NCBI GenBank assembly: GCA_023935145.1
Contig: CM043697.1
Coordinates: 45,511,001 to 45,575,000, forward strand
From: Bretschneidera sinensis
Taxonomy: Eukaryota; Streptophyta; Magnoliopsida; Brassicales; Akaniaceae
Direction of reading: 5' to 3'
Length of the DNA: 64,000 nucleotides
Positions within the stretch are counted from its first letter, which is position 1. Each line of letters begins with the position of its first letter. A program made the position numbers and the translations under genes. This document shows positions 22,290 through 34,178 of this stretch, piece after piece. The notes under the pieces are model-generated. The model saw only the letters and a list, made by a program, of their open reading frames with translations, was not told the origin of the DNA and did no database searches.

Positions 22290-24360
22290 AACAATGAAGA
22301 CTCTAGCAAATCCCAAAAAAAAAAAAAACTCCTACTTCTAATGTCTTTGCAAATCGCTTAGACAAATTAGATCAGGTCATAGGGTAATTAAACTCCTAAA
22401 TGGATATGTTGGTGACTAATCAACATCAAACCAGGGAGGAAATAGCCCAAACAACTAGACAAGTAATTGAGTTACAGAGCCAATATCAACAGCAGATGGC
22501 TCAGCAACAAACTTAGAGCCAACAACAAATGGCTCAGATTCTGAATAAGCTTAAAATGTTGATGGATCAAAGAACACATCACGAGGATATTTTCCCAAGA
22601 AACAACAGCGATAGAAGATGTTTTGTGCAACATAAAGCAGAATCCTTAAGGTCATTCCCTAGATGAAGTGATTCTGACATGCCTATATCCTATCATCGAG
22701 CTTTACCTAATAGTAAAACAGAAACTCTCACTAGAGATTTGAATGCTATACAAGTAACTAATGTATGGATTACTACACCAACGGAACCTCGGGTCATGTA
22801 TACTCCACCAACTAGGGGACAACTATCCCTTGGAGTCTAAATGTCACATAGGATCGTGATCCAAGCACCAGGCTACCCTCTTGTCATGCTAAGTCATATG
22901 AGATTTCTCAATATTCTAGCCATTCAGTAGATCCCCCAAGGACAACCAAACATCTAGCAGGGGCAGGATTGAGCTAATATTGTAGTGGTCTAATCCAATG
23001 TACCATTGGCATAACCAATCTAACCCAATATACCATTGGCACAACCAATCCAACCCAATGTACCATTGTAGCAATCCATTCAACCTAATATACCTTTGGT
23101 ACAACCAAATATCCTAGGACAGGTTGGAGTTCGACCTCAACAATTACCACATGAAAATCATGATGTTTATCAAGTTCCCAAGTTCTATCGCTTTTTAACC
23201 TTGACGACCTTACGCGTGGTAACTAACCTCCTATCCAAGACCAAATACTGCCTAAATGACTTGAGCAGTTCGAGCATTTATATAGGCATGAGATCCATAT
23301 GGTACGAAAGCCTATTTATAGGAAGCCTTACCCTAATTACATAGCCCAACATTTTGAGTTTTCTAGAAACTACAAAATCCCTAACTTTATGACCTTTTCT
23401 GGGGATGACAAAAACTGTCTTAGAATACATTGGGTGTTTTACCATCCAGTGTGGAGAATTCTCTAACCGTGATTTTATGAAGCTTCATTTGTTTCCTAAT
23501 TCTTTAATAGGATAGGCATTCATGTGGTACATTAAGCTCCCTCAAATCTCAATCATGAATTGGGATAACATGTAAGAAAGGTTTTTGACTCAATTTGCTC
23601 GAATGAGTATAGGTATTTCTATAGCTGATTTAGCCATGTTGAAACAACATCAAGATGAGATTGTTGAAGATTACTTGAATATAGCTCGAGCCAAGTGTAA
23701 TATTGGTTTGCCTGAAGTCGAGTATATGAAGCTAGCCTAGAATGGGTTGAGCTTCGAATTCCGTAAGAAATTCGAGGGAATAGTATTCCATGACTTGTTT
23801 GAGGTAACAGAAAAGGTTGCTCGATATGAGTATATACTGATAGAAGAACAGAAAAAGAGTACTTCATCTTATGGGATATTCTATTATGATCTCAATGTCA
23901 AGGTGGATGTAACCGAGTTTGTAGGTCGAAATCCCTTTATATATGATGCTTTGACAAAGAAAATAACTCAAATGCTATAGTCCAATAGACCCACTGCTCC
24001 AGTAAGGTTATATTCCTTTGACGTAAGTAAAGTAGATTAAATTTTTGATCTGTTGTTGCATGCAAAGCAACTTAGATTAGTAGGGCGACATAAAATGCCA
24101 TCGAGTAAAGAACTTTAAGGAAAAAATTTCTACAAGTGGCATAGCTCTTTTATTTACTTGACCAATAAGTGTGTTGTATTTAGAAATCTAATTCAGGATA
24201 AGATAGACTGAGGGATACTTAAATTCCTCGAGAAAGAAACAGAAATAATGCAAGTTGACACTAATCAATTCTTTGATTTGGTTAATGCTAACATGCTTTC
24301 TTAAAATATTTCTTAGTTGTTGCAAGACAATAAGGAGTTTACTAATCCTTGATGTTTACT
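22290..24360 (+). pseudogene. Decayed gag of element D
   Basis: The region reads as a gypsy gag in broken frames: a lysine-rich start, Gln-rich helices (QQQMAQQQ near 22,490-22,520), a proline-rich tract of four 10-residue repeats (22,991-23,110), and the Retrotrans_gag core (about 23,380-23,980; NWDNM, RFLTQFARMSIG, FRKKFEGIVFHDL). Stops are frequent (for example near 22,388, 22,515, 22,664, 22,838, 23,572, 23,738 and 23,979). Gag would assemble the particle. No zinc knuckle is recognisable. Confidence 0.7.
22991..23110 (+). repeat. Four 30-bp tandem repeats in gag of D
   Basis: Four adjoining 30-base units containing CCAATGTACCATTGGCA or close variants. In the gag frame each encodes a Pro/Gln/Asn-rich decapeptide of the type NVPLAQPIQP. 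Units differ by several bases, so the expansion is old. Each unit also holds the near-palindrome CCAATGTACCATTGG. Confidence 0.85.
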
Positions 24361-25129
24361 TCCAGGAACAACCATGAGTACTTTGCGAAAGAAGACTCAA
24401 CAATAAATCTTAAAGGAATGATATGAGGTTGGGGATCCAAAAGTTAGATTGCTAGGAGAGCCCTCAAGAATGTTCAATTATTATGTCACATACTCCAAAA
24501 TGGTAGATCCCGTATCATTCGAGGAGATCGAACCCACAGAATGGTGAGATGAAGATGATGACCAACCAATGATGGTTGAAGATGAAGAGTTGAAGACAAA
24601 AGTTGTTGAAACCTCGAGACTAGAAACTGAATCTCCTGGATCAATTTTCCTGGTAACCTTACCCAATGCTGAGAACATCTTATACATTGCTTGTCAAGAG
24701 AAAACGACTAAGTTGTTCATGGAACATGTGAGGGTAAAATACCAGGAAAAAGCCAAAAAAAAGTAACCAGCTCCTTAGAGAGATAGAAGCTGGCCAAAGT
24801 AGAATAGGCCCATTTGGGTTTAGAGTCTTGAAGAGCCTCGAATCATATAGCTTGTTCTTGAAAGGTATAAACTCGATGTTTTTGACAGAAAACTTAAGCA
24901 AGCCTTTAAGGCAATCCTTGAATGAAGGTTAAAGATATTGAGAATTGATTGGCATCTTCGTTAGCTTGAGTTATTGGAGCGAACACTGGAAAATATGCAT
25001 AAGCTCAAATCTAATGGAGCCATAAGGGGCCATCCAAGGAAGAGAGAAATCCCCTCATGTATATATCATATAAACATCTATACAAGTTGGCTGCTTCAAA
25101 CTACACCAAGCCAACTGTCTTACTATGAG
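24361..25129 (+). other. Broken coding-like stretch between gag and the antisense ORF of D
   Basis: Short plus-strand open pieces (24,569-24,766 and 24,974-25,165) have gypsy-polyprotein-like composition, for example KANG-like KSNGAIRGHPRKREIP, but no catalytic motif of protease, RT or integrase is seen. Best read as the scar of the lost pol region. Confidence 0.4.
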
Positions 25130-25876
25130 CTAGTGCATTTGCAATTGCCAAAAACTACTTGGTGACCCGTTTGGTAGAAACACACACCAAGTATTTGCAA
25201 ATAAGATATAAGTAAAAACAGTCAACTTTGCTTTAGAAATAGGATCACCTGCACGACCCATATGGTCAGAAAGGAAAACACTGAAACTCAGACGATTTTC
25301 GATTGGGAAGACAAGCTTTACCTCATCCATTGACATTTGAGGATGCACAGCAGAACCTGTTGGTGAGGTGTTTAGAAGTCCAAATACATTCTTGATTGTG
25401 ATGGTAAGTTGCTCAGTTGGAATGTGGAAAGTGTTCGATACCAGTGACCAAAAGAGCAATATAGTGCTTAGTAGAGGATGCTTCAAAGACATATTGTGTG
25501 TCGAGGATTGAACCAATTCGAACATGTACACATCCTATAGTTTCTGAACACAATGAGTAGTAACTCTTTCTACCTAGGCAAACCATTTATCACTAACACG
25601 GTAGCCATTGGAAGACTGAAGTAATTTAAAGGAAAACATATGAAATAGAAGATTGAAGGTGCTGAAGGAATTTGAAAACGTTAGGGATTGCAAAGAGAAT
25701 GTTTGAAGAAAATCAAAATAGGGAATAATGCATTTATTGGGTACGAAAGTACAATCGATTCGAATCTCTAAAGTTGTAAAGGATCTAGTGTAATCACGCT
25801 CAGTTGTTATCATTTTCGAACCAATCGCGTGCAGGGGACAACTGTTTGTACCAAAAATAATTTGATGTTGTGGCAT
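25130..25876 (-). pseudogene. Antisense plant-mobile-domain (PMD-like) ORF inside element D
   Basis: On the minus strand two open pieces (25,876-25,574 and 25,531-25,130) can be read as one protein with one or two interruptions. The block LVSNTFHIPTEQLTITI followed by NVFGLL resembles the conserved start of the plant mobile domain (the aminotransferase-like PMD family, usually FHLP.GE.TITL.DV..L.GL). It lies between gag remains and the 3' LTR, in opposite orientation. Function of PMD in retroelements is not settled; the domain is also found in MuDR-type transposons and host silencing proteins. Identification is by eye and moderate. Confidence 0.55.
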
Positions 25877-25948
25877 ATCTTGATTGGGCCACGTGTAAAG
25901 GTCCTAGTAAGAAGGAAAGAAGACGAATGGAAAAAGGAAGAGGCATGA

Positions 25949-26798
25949 TGGAGCATTAATTGAGATAAGATGATCAACTGTAAAAAAAAAAATAAAAAAA
26001 AAACTCGCGAAATAAGAACTTTTAAAAATATAAGTTCGAGGTATGACATCAAGACAAGTAGGATAACTTGAGGGCTGGAGGCTGTGAGCACGAGGGAACT
26101 TTCAATACCTCAACCTCGAGCATAATGGATGAGTTATAACTACCAATTCAGCTATTCAGGGATCAATGACAATCCAAGAATCATGCATTTAACTGGCTAA
26201 GATAAAAGTTGCCACGATTAAATACGACTCATGTTGTGGAGTTAAAGATTTTAACACATGGCATGTTCATCGCATTTAATCAAGAATACATGAGGAAGTG
26301 GAAATGTGGGAGACTTTTGAGAAATATTAATACAACTATCTAAGCCTAAAGCAGTATAAATAGCAGCAGAATCAATCATAAGAGACACAATGACAATCAT
26401 CCAACAATCATTATCTTTCTGCATTTACTTTCCAGTTCCAATAGGAGTAGCTGTAACTGTAATCTCTCTTCTTCACCCCTTTTTTCATCTGTCAATCCAA
26501 GCGAAGGCAACATTGAAGGCTTGGCCTACATTACAACAAACTCGAAGAATTTGTACTTATACTTTGAGGTTTTAACCCTGTAAACCATTTGTATTAAAGC
26601 TATTTTAAATATCAATACATTGAGTTTGTTGTTACTAAGTAATTGTTATTTATTTCACTCATTAATTGCTAGATTACATTCATTTTCTTAAATTTGTAAC
26701 GACATATTATAAAGTCCTTTTAGTTGAGATAGTACCGGACTCACCTAAAAAAATATTGTTCCAATCGATTAACACTTAAATTAAATCTTGCACCAACA
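25949..26798 (+). repeat. 3' LTR of element D (start uncertain)
   Basis: The end at 26,798 (CACCAACA) is set by comparison with the left copy. The start is inferred from a purine-rich GGAAAAAGGAAGAGG just before TGATGGAGC at 25,949. A TATA-like TATAAATAG is at 26,355-26,363. Only the last 190 bp can be checked against the 5' copy. Confidence 0.55.
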
Positions 26799-27353
26799 AC
26801 CGTAAGATAGATTTTATTTTGTCAAACATCCATGTTACAATAAGTAGGTTTTTAAAGTTTTAATCTATAAAAGTAGGTTTGTTAAATCAAACCAAATAGG
26901 AGCTGAATCAATCAAACACATCGATTATTATATTTTAATTTAACCGTGCTTTTCAAATATTTTTTATTAAGCTCTAAATCATTTTTAATTTAACAACGCT
27001 TTCTTTTGTTTTTAAACAGAAGCATAAGTTGTTTTTTTAATGGAGATTATGTGGTGGTTGATTTAATGCCCAACTCTTTGTGGCATATATTTATACTCTT
27101 AGTCTTGATGACTTGTTTACGAAGATTGTGTTATTTTTTCTTAATTTTTTCATCCATTCTTGCATGTAAAAAAAAAAAAAAATCAAATTATTGACAGTTA
27201 AGTTAGGTCTTCGACTTAGTGTACCTTCAAAAAAATTTATTTAAGAGATTTGAGTTCGATTTTTCTGTTAACAAAAAATTATTAATTTGAAAATTGGTAA
27301 ATACCATTGGTGTTGAATGGTTATGTAATGCATGAATATACACATGGGCGAAG
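26799..27353. other. AT-rich intergenic stretch without gene
   Basis: Low-complexity AT-rich DNA between element D and the hAT-type element. A poly-A run lies near 27,168-27,182 and a lone GAGTTCGA near 27,251 resembles a pol III B box without an A box. Nothing else is supported. Confidence 0.6.
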
Positions 27354-27885
27354 TAGAGGTGAACTCTGGGTTGGGTTTACAACAAAATTTAAGTTCAACA
27401 TAGTTGGGTCGGGCTAACCCATCTCAATAATTTAAGTCTCAATTTTTGTACAAGCCGAACCTAAACAGATAGGTCAAATTCAAGCCTGCCCATCAAATTC
27501 GAATTTTTTTACTTTTCTTTTACTTAACGTTAACCCAAAAAATAATTGTTAAATAAAAAGAATAAGAAAATAATTATTTTTTAAAATGGTAAAAAATATT
27601 ATTAATAAAAAGAAATGATGATGCAAAAAATTCAAAGGAGCCAAAAAAATCAAATAAATATATTAAATTAATAATATTATATATATATATATTATATAAT
27701 ATGCGAGCAGAGCTGGGTCGGGCCGGACCTACTGATTTTTTCAACTTTTAAACCCGGTTTGCTTTTTAAAATCAGACATAATTTTTTATCCAAACCGACT
27801 CATAGATCAATTTTTTTTAAGCCCACAAAAATTACATGTTGAGCCAAGCAAGCCGGGCTGACTAACAGACCGATGCTCACATCTA
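27354..27885. mobile_element. Small non-autonomous hAT-type DNA element
   Basis: A 532-bp element. The left end reads TAGAGGTGAACT and the right end, on the opposite strand, reads TAGATGTGAGCA, giving imperfect inverted ends of hAT character. The flanks are GGGCGAAG (27,346-27,353) and GGACGAAG (27,886-27,893), an 8-bp duplication with one mismatch, as expected for hAT. The subterminal GGGTCGGGC / GGGTTGGG motifs are common in plant hAT-derived small elements. The middle is AT-rich with a (TA)n run and no ORF. It lies just upstream of the LSM2 leader. Confidence 0.72.
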
Positions 27886-28009
27886 GGACGAAGTTACTTT
27901 ATGGCTGTCCTGGCCATGGCCATGCTCAAATTTTTGAAAAGGAAAACAATTTGTAGGCCTCGCCAGTAAAAGCCCAACTGCTCCGCCGAACCCATCCTCC
28001 AATACATTT

Positions 28010-28353
28010 TTATGTCTGTTCTGCGATCACGATTCTCAACCCTGATTTGTCTTCTCTATTTCTCTCTTCAATTTCGAACTGCAACGTCTCAAGCCAGACG
28101 CTCAGCTCAGCCATCTCCCTACTCAATCGATCGGTACCTTTCTTTGTTTCACTCCTCCATCGGATTGTACTTGGGTTAAGTCATAAGTGGGTTCTCTCTA
28201 TTTTTTTTCTCTCTCTCAGACTCTCACCAAAGCTCACCTTTTTCTCTCTTCCTTCCAGCAACACCGGCGGCGGCTCAGACTCTCTCCACATCTGGGTTTC
28301 AATTTTACGGCAAAGCTATCTCACCAGGCACCAGTAGCTTCAATACGCCCTGC
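28010..28353 (+). promoter_or_regulatory. Probable promoter-proximal leader exon of LSM2
   Basis: A stretch of higher GC and CT-rich tracts (CTCTCTCAGACTCTC) typical of plant 5' leaders, ending CCCTGCCAG followed by GTTACC, a possible splice donor. A possible acceptor is TGATTCTCAG at 30,434, giving a last leader exon 30,435-30,487. The link to LSM2 rests on position and orientation only; no transcript evidence is available. An upstream ATG near 28,012 could lie in the leader. Confidence 0.4.
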
Positions 28354-29744
28354 CAGGTTACCTAAACGCTCTTTTGAGTTTTGAGCTTTTAAGTTTTTTG
28401 TTTTTCACGATTCGAAATTCAAATTATGCTATTTTTCTATTTCTTCTTTGATATCTTGAGGGATGTCTGACTTTTATGGTGTGTGGAACTTCTTTTTTGA
28501 TGGAATGGTATGCGGAATTGAAAGTTGAAACCGTAGTCCCGGTATGTCAATGGTAATTTGTAAACAAAGCAAGCGCCATTCTTTTCTGTGATGGACTAGG
28601 ATTTCTTTTTTCAACTAGTTCAGGCATTCTTTTATTAGTTCATATGTCTTTTAGGCCTGCAGGAAGTCTTAAATATTAGTTCTGTGGTTCTCGCGGCTCA
28701 TGGGGTGGTTTTTTGATTGAGCATTAGTGCTGTTTTTAAGAAGGGTTTATTGGTTTTTTGGACGTGTTTTGGTTATCTTTGATCTTCTTTCCTTCTATTT
28801 ATGCTGATTTTTTTATTGCTGTTGGTGAACCTGTGTTTTTTGTTTCTTGTGTATGGACTCATGCTTGTAATTTGGCCTTTGGCTGACTCATATTATTAAT
28901 AAAATCTGTTATTTTTCTGTTAGAAATATTAAGATCAGATGGATGGACTCATTTATAATTACTTTGTTCAATATTTGGTCATGATCTCAATAAGAAAAAG
29001 AGAACCATGCTTGCCTTGTTGTATTGTTGCTGCTATCTTGATCATCGTTGTATTCTTTACTACCTACTTTTTAATTCCTTTAGGTACAAAGAAAGGCACA
29101 CCAAAGCCATCTCTGTTTTTTTTATCATCAGCTAAGTGAAAATGACAAAGGACTACATATATATCTTCACAAGCATAAAGTAACAATATATATAATACCA
29201 TTATATATTATCCTTTAAATAGTAAAAAATGATTCCCTTGAACAAAGTGATTGACCAAATATTGAGATTAAATTTTCTTTAGGTAAAGGCTTACAGAGAA
29301 CTGAGCTGACCATTTCAAGGATTTAGTGTTAAGGTCTCGTAAGAAAGGATTAATATCAATAAAAATAGGGATTGAATGGCATGCATAAACTTTGTTCATA
29401 TGTAAATTTGTTTTTCTATCTTGATAAATTGTCTAAGTATTAATGGTAGGCAACTTTTAATTTTTTTGGCTTGTAATATATAGTTTAAAATATGAAGTCA
29501 AAAGCTATAGATTCATTTTTCAACAAGTAGATTGCGGAGAATTTGGAGAGTAATATAGAGACTCCATCATCCATTTCGCCACTTTCCATGGGCGATTCTT
29601 AAATATCATTGCTTAACTTGTTGTACCCCTTTCATGGGTGTTGAGGGCTTGTATTGTGTATTTTATGTATTAAAATGACTTGCAATTTTGGATGAAAATA
29701 TAAGTATTATTTCGGCCCTAGCTAGAAGAAATTCCTGTATTCGC

Positions 29745-29783
<39 letters not shown>

Positions 29784-30434
29784 AATCCTTTCTTATTCAA
29801 CCAAGGGTTTATATTGTTGTTGTATGATTATGTAAAAAATATATTTCTCCTCAACTTATGTCTCTTTTTTTTATATAATGTTTTCGTCCATTTTTGCATG
29901 CAAGGATTTTTTTTCTTGGCAATTTGTAACCTGGTATATATTGTTAGTGTTGTATGATTATGTTAAAAGAAAATGCATATATTCAATTTATCCAACCACA
30001 AAGGGTATTATTGGAGATACATGGTTAAAATATGAAGACTTTCCCAAGAATATATGATCGAACCAATTGCAGTAATATATTATTCTTGGTAATCTTAGTT
30101 CTCGATTCTTGTACAAATCAAACACAGTAATCGCACATACTCAGGCATCTGATTCCTAGCTATCTAGACTCCCAGTAATCCTTACATTCCTGGATAAATT
30201 TGATAGAACGTGCCAAACGCCCTTAAGAAAATTCTCTCTTTCACGACTGGGAAAGTGGAAACAAATCCTGGCATACAAGAGGTATGTTGGTAACTTTGAA
30301 CTATGCATATTGCAGTAGGAGTATTATTGTATTTCAATGTACAATACAACAAATTTGAAATATGCTATTGTACTTCTTAGGCATTTCAAAGTACAATCCC
30401 TGAATTTCACTCGGCTCTACGCTATGATTCTCAG
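28354..30434 (+). other. Probable leader intron of LSM2
   Basis: T-rich DNA of intron character with no supported ORF. It holds a (GT)14 run (29,751-29,778), a TA-rich patch near 29,155-29,210, and a 14-base inverted pair TCAATATTTGGTCA (28,968-28,981 and 29,252-29,265). Intron status depends on the leader exon call. Confidence 0.4.
29751..29778. repeat. (GT)14 microsatellite
   Basis: Fourteen uninterrupted GT units, followed by ATATAAAT. Useful as a length-variable marker. Confidence 0.95.
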
Positions 30435-30484
30435 GTTAAAAAAGAAGTGGAAGACAGTCTTTCTCTCTTTCTGAACGGGGAAAT

Positions 30485-33400
30485 ATGGTAACGCTCTCTT
30501 CTTTTCATTTTTTTGTGGTTAAGTATTGGTTTAATCTTCAGTCATTGCAATACTTTCTTGCTGTCTCTACCCACTTCCCTTCCAAATTTCTATTTACATT
30601 GGCTACTTATTTTGTCGGTTTTCCATAACTTCTGTTTTATGGTCATGGTTTTTCTTCGTTGTTTTTTTTGTTTTGGTGCAGTTGTTCTTTTCATATTTTA
30701 AGGATTTAGTGGGCAGAGAAGTGACTGTAGAGCTGAAGAATGATTTGGCAATAAGAGGAACTCTGCACTCTGTTGATCAGTACCTCAATATCAAGCTCGA
30801 GAACACTAGGGTTGTTGATCAGGACAAGTACCCCCATATGGTATCTCTTTTTGCTTGATTATCTAGGGTTTTGTTTTTCCTTTTTTGTGATTATGTCCTG
30901 TTTTGGCTTATTGCGAATTGAATATTGAATTTTTCCTCTTAATTTATTTTGATTTTACCTACGCAATGCAGAAATTTTAAGGTTTAGGGTTATCAAGGCT
31001 TTTAGAGATTTTTGTTATCAAGTCTTTATGTGTGTGTGTGTTGTCTTCACTTTGTTTGTCTTGAATGTTTTTGGTAAGTTGAGAAGAATGATTCATGGAG
31101 CCAATTCTGACTATTTTGGGACTAGGGCTTAGTTGAGTTGAGTAGAGTTGTGTATATGGAAAGTTTGGTTTACGATGAATTTGTCTGTGAACATGTTGGC
31201 AGTGACATGGACTTTTATAAATTTAGTGTTATAGTCTAGGACTTGCATTTATTAGGGAAATGTAGTCTTTCTATTTTTTCTATGGAACTTCGCTTGTCTA
31301 TGACTTGCATTTATTAGAGAAATGTCGTCTTTCTATTTTGTCTATGGAACTTCGCTTGTCTATGGCTTTGATAACAGTCATGTCAATGGGGTGTTATTGA
31401 AAGTTGTAAATGTAATTTGAAAGTAAGCAATTATCCTGTGTACTGGGTGGTGCCTCATTCTAGCATTCTTTTAATTAATCATTAACCTACACACCCCCCC
31501 CCCCCAAAAAAAAGGGTGGAGATCAACAATGTTTATCTATGGAGGATTTTGTTCCCTCATCCCTTCAATTTAAATAAAAAATTATGTTTTCCCTTCTCGT
31601 ATTTGATTTTTCCTCGTTGAGTTAATATTTAATCTTGATAGAAGCCAGATAGATAATGATGGGAAATGCTTGGTACTTGGGTATGCTAAAAGGGTACAAT
31701 TTCTGCTTTGGGGATTTTGGAGTCTTTTCTTATTTCATTTTTTATTTTCTTGAATCATTGTATGATGTCTGGTCCAAACGGAGATTCATGCCTAGTGTCT
31801 ATGTGGTAGGACTATTCACGCTATGATTACTGAATTTGGTGTTATAGAATGAATACATTTTGAACATGTTGACGTTGATAGATTTATCGACTTATATTTC
31901 TTTTTGCATAAACATTTGTGATATGATGTGGCAATATCTAATTAGGATTTGAGGTTGTTAGGCTGTTTGAACACTCACACCCTCTCTTCCAAATGTTAGA
32001 TTTCAATCTTTCTTTCTTTCTTTCTTTTTGAGTGATTTTATGTTGAATATCGATCACTACAAGGCTGCTGGTATAAATACCTTTGAAAGAGATGTCATAT
32101 TGACCTTATGATGTATTGATGTAGTGTAGGGGACACAGTAACAAGAATATAAACAACCATTTTCCCAATCATAGGGAAGCAACAACCCATTCACAGGGTG
32201 CAAAGGAATAAACTCAAGCTCATAGTTGTATTTGATTTCATAATATTGTTTGTCATTCGTTAGCTAACCACAAAACATAAGGTGACTAATATATATAGGT
32301 AAAACCCTGCTCCTACTCCAAATAGGGAAATACATACTAAAATGCCATATATCCTAAATTACACTTATGCCCTCTCCTAAAGTATCTGAGCCTAAAGAAG
32401 TCTTTAGGTGGTCCATCACCTTAAATGGTTTATCCGGCTTGTGAACTATCATAACATTAATTCAGATTAAAGTGATGGGTTTGGTGCAATGTCTTGGCAT
32501 TTGCTTCAGATGGTTGCATAGAAGAACCTTTATCCCTATAAAGGTTATCAGGGAAGCTGGTGGGCTGTGTCAATGAATTTGTTGATCAGCATGCCAAAAG
32601 TGAGAAGTTAAGCTGTTTGCCTCCTTCAATTATACAATTTCTTAAGGAATTACAGGATTCCCGCAATTCAACTTATTGATGCCCTAAGACAAGTTGTTAT
32701 CAAGCCCAATCAAACATGTTGGCTCTTACCTGAATAAGAGTTTGCTGACAGTAGGGTGATCCTGAACGTGCAGATGCAATGCAATAACTTTGGATTTAGG
32801 CTTTTGCAGTTCTTCCCTGCAACCCCCTTTTTTTCCCTTTCAAAATATATATTGATATTTTTCTTTTTTGACTGGTGTTATATGAATGAGGTTTATGTTT
32901 TTTTTTCTATGGTTCTCATAAAGAGTACTTAATATTATATGAAAATCCAGCTCTTGGCTTTATTAAGAATTTGGTTTATCTCCCTTCTGCGATAGTTATG
33001 GTTTGATTGATGATAGGTGCTTGATTTGTTCATGATTTTTCTAGAAGAAATTTAGGTGATAAGAATATTTGTAAATATGATGTGGAAGTCTTTAGATTTA
33101 GGGTATATTGGGGCTCCTAAAGTTTTTTGGAAGCCAATAGACAGTTTTGGTTGATCCTTTATGTTTTTTTTTTTTATTCTTTCTAACCCCTTTTCCTTTC
33201 ATATGATCATATGAATAGTGAGTAAACTGAAAACACATATCTTACCACTAAAGCCAGTGGCTCAGTGGTTTATCGGCCCGCATGCATGCCTGTTTAATCC
33301 AATGCCCGGGTTCGAGTCTCCACTGATGCGCTTGGTGGTGTTTGGGTCAGAGTTTGGTTCAGCCTGCCTTGAGGGAGCGCTTGTGGTCTCCCTGTCTAGG

Positions 33401-34178
33401 CCCCTCCTGTCAGCAGGTATGGGGTTGACCATCCCCCTCCATACCCTTTTTTTCAGCCAAAAAAAAAGAAAGAAACGAAAACAGTCTTAGTATTGAAGTT
33501 GTATGTGTAAGTCTTGATCTGCTCAAGGAGCGCAACACTTCAGTTGTGGCCAGTATTTATTGGAGGTAAATATTTGATAGTTTCTAGGTTCCATTGTCTT
33601 TTTGTAGGATATTTTTGCTAGTTGATCTTACTTGGGAGACATGCTTGATGCACCAGTTACTAATGCTTTTTTATTGGTTTTGAGATGTAAAGTAGTAGGA
33701 ATTTCACATGTTAGCATACATGTTCCTAGAGTAATTGAAGTATACCTCCCCCTCTATGAGGTCATTCTTAGCCCGATATTTTTTTTGATAAACATTCTTA
33801 GCCCGATATATGCGTCTTCGGAGCGTTTGATCTGCCTATGTGCAGCATATGTATATTTTTGCTTTCTTGTCCATTGATAATTGGCCCAGTGCTGATGAAC
33901 CCTTCTAGCCTAGCTATTTTAGGGATGTGCTTATTTGAGCTTGATGTGGCTGTTGGTGTTGTGTTTTTCTTAACCATTTGATGGCTCTGTTTTTACTGCA
34001 TCCTAATTCTCCGTACAATTTTGCCGGGTGGATTTGATCATTTTGTGCTCCATGGCAGCTTTCGGTGAGGAACTGTTTCATCAGAGGATCGGTGGTGAGA
34101 TATGTTCAATTACCTCCTGATGGCGTTGATATTGAACTGCTTCATGATGCCACAAGAAGAGAAGCTCGGGGTGGCTGA
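30485..34178 (+). CDS. LSM2: LSM2, U6 snRNA-associated Sm-like protein (three coding exons)
   Basis: Exons 30,485-30,487 (the ATG alone), 30,682-30,840 and 34,059-34,178 give a 93-residue protein, the usual LSM2 length in plants. All introns have GT...AG ends (GTAACG...GCAG, GTATCT...GCAG), all in phase 0. The Sm1 motif is in exon 2 (FKDLVGREVTVELKNDL, ...SVDQYLNIKLENT), and Sm2 (FIRGSVVRYVQLP) in exon 3; the protein ends REARGG. LSM2 is shared by the nuclear LSm2-8 ring, which binds the U-rich 3' end of U6 snRNA in splicing, and the cytoplasmic LSm1-7 ring, which promotes decapping and mRNA decay. No frame lesions. Intron 2 is 3.2 kb and holds a SINE. Regulation is not visible beyond a possible leader intron. 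Confidence 0.95.
31494..31513. repeat. C12-A8 homopolymer pair in LSM2 intron 2
   Basis: Twelve C followed by eight A. Prone to length error in sequencing and replication; lies inside the intron. Confidence 0.85.
33236..33476 (+). mobile_element. tRNA-derived SINE in LSM2 intron 2
   Basis: A GC-richer 241-bp block in AT-rich intron. It carries a pol III A box, TGGCTCAGTGG (33,258-33,268), and a B box, GGTTCGAGTCT (33,309-33,319), 51 bp apart. It ends in a T run and an A-rich tail. The 7-bp sequence GAAAACA flanks it (33,229-33,235 and 33,477-33,483), fitting a target duplication. It lies in the same strand as LSM2. The SINE family is not identified. Confidence 0.75.

Larger units (their letters stand above)
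22022..26798 (+). mobile_element. Element D: pol-less Tat/Ogre-like gypsy element with antisense ORF
   Basis: Both ends carry the same terminal sequence (22,022-22,235 and about 26,605-26,798, each running from AATATCAATACATTGAG to ...ACCAACA or ACTAACA), so these are two LTRs, the left one truncated. Between them is gag (22,290-24,350), a short region of uncertain coding value (24,360-25,120), then an antisense plant-mobile-domain ORF (25,130-25,876). No RT, RNase H or integrase motif is visible. Antisense extra ORFs between pol and the 3' LTR are known in the Tat lineage, which is the basis for the lineage call. Confidence 0.72.

Noticed and set aside
28939..29139. 66-codon frame with a hydrophobic segment
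   Set aside because: No family match recognised, lies in the probable leader intron of LSM2, and composition is T-rich.
28967..29265. 14-base inverted pair TCAATATTTGGTCA as possible MITE ends
   Set aside because: Outer and inner matching segments are in scrambled order and no target duplication flanks them.
33258..33321. Possible tRNA gene
   Set aside because: A and B boxes are present but the sequence does not fold as a full tRNA cloverleaf by eye; tail and target duplication fit a SINE.
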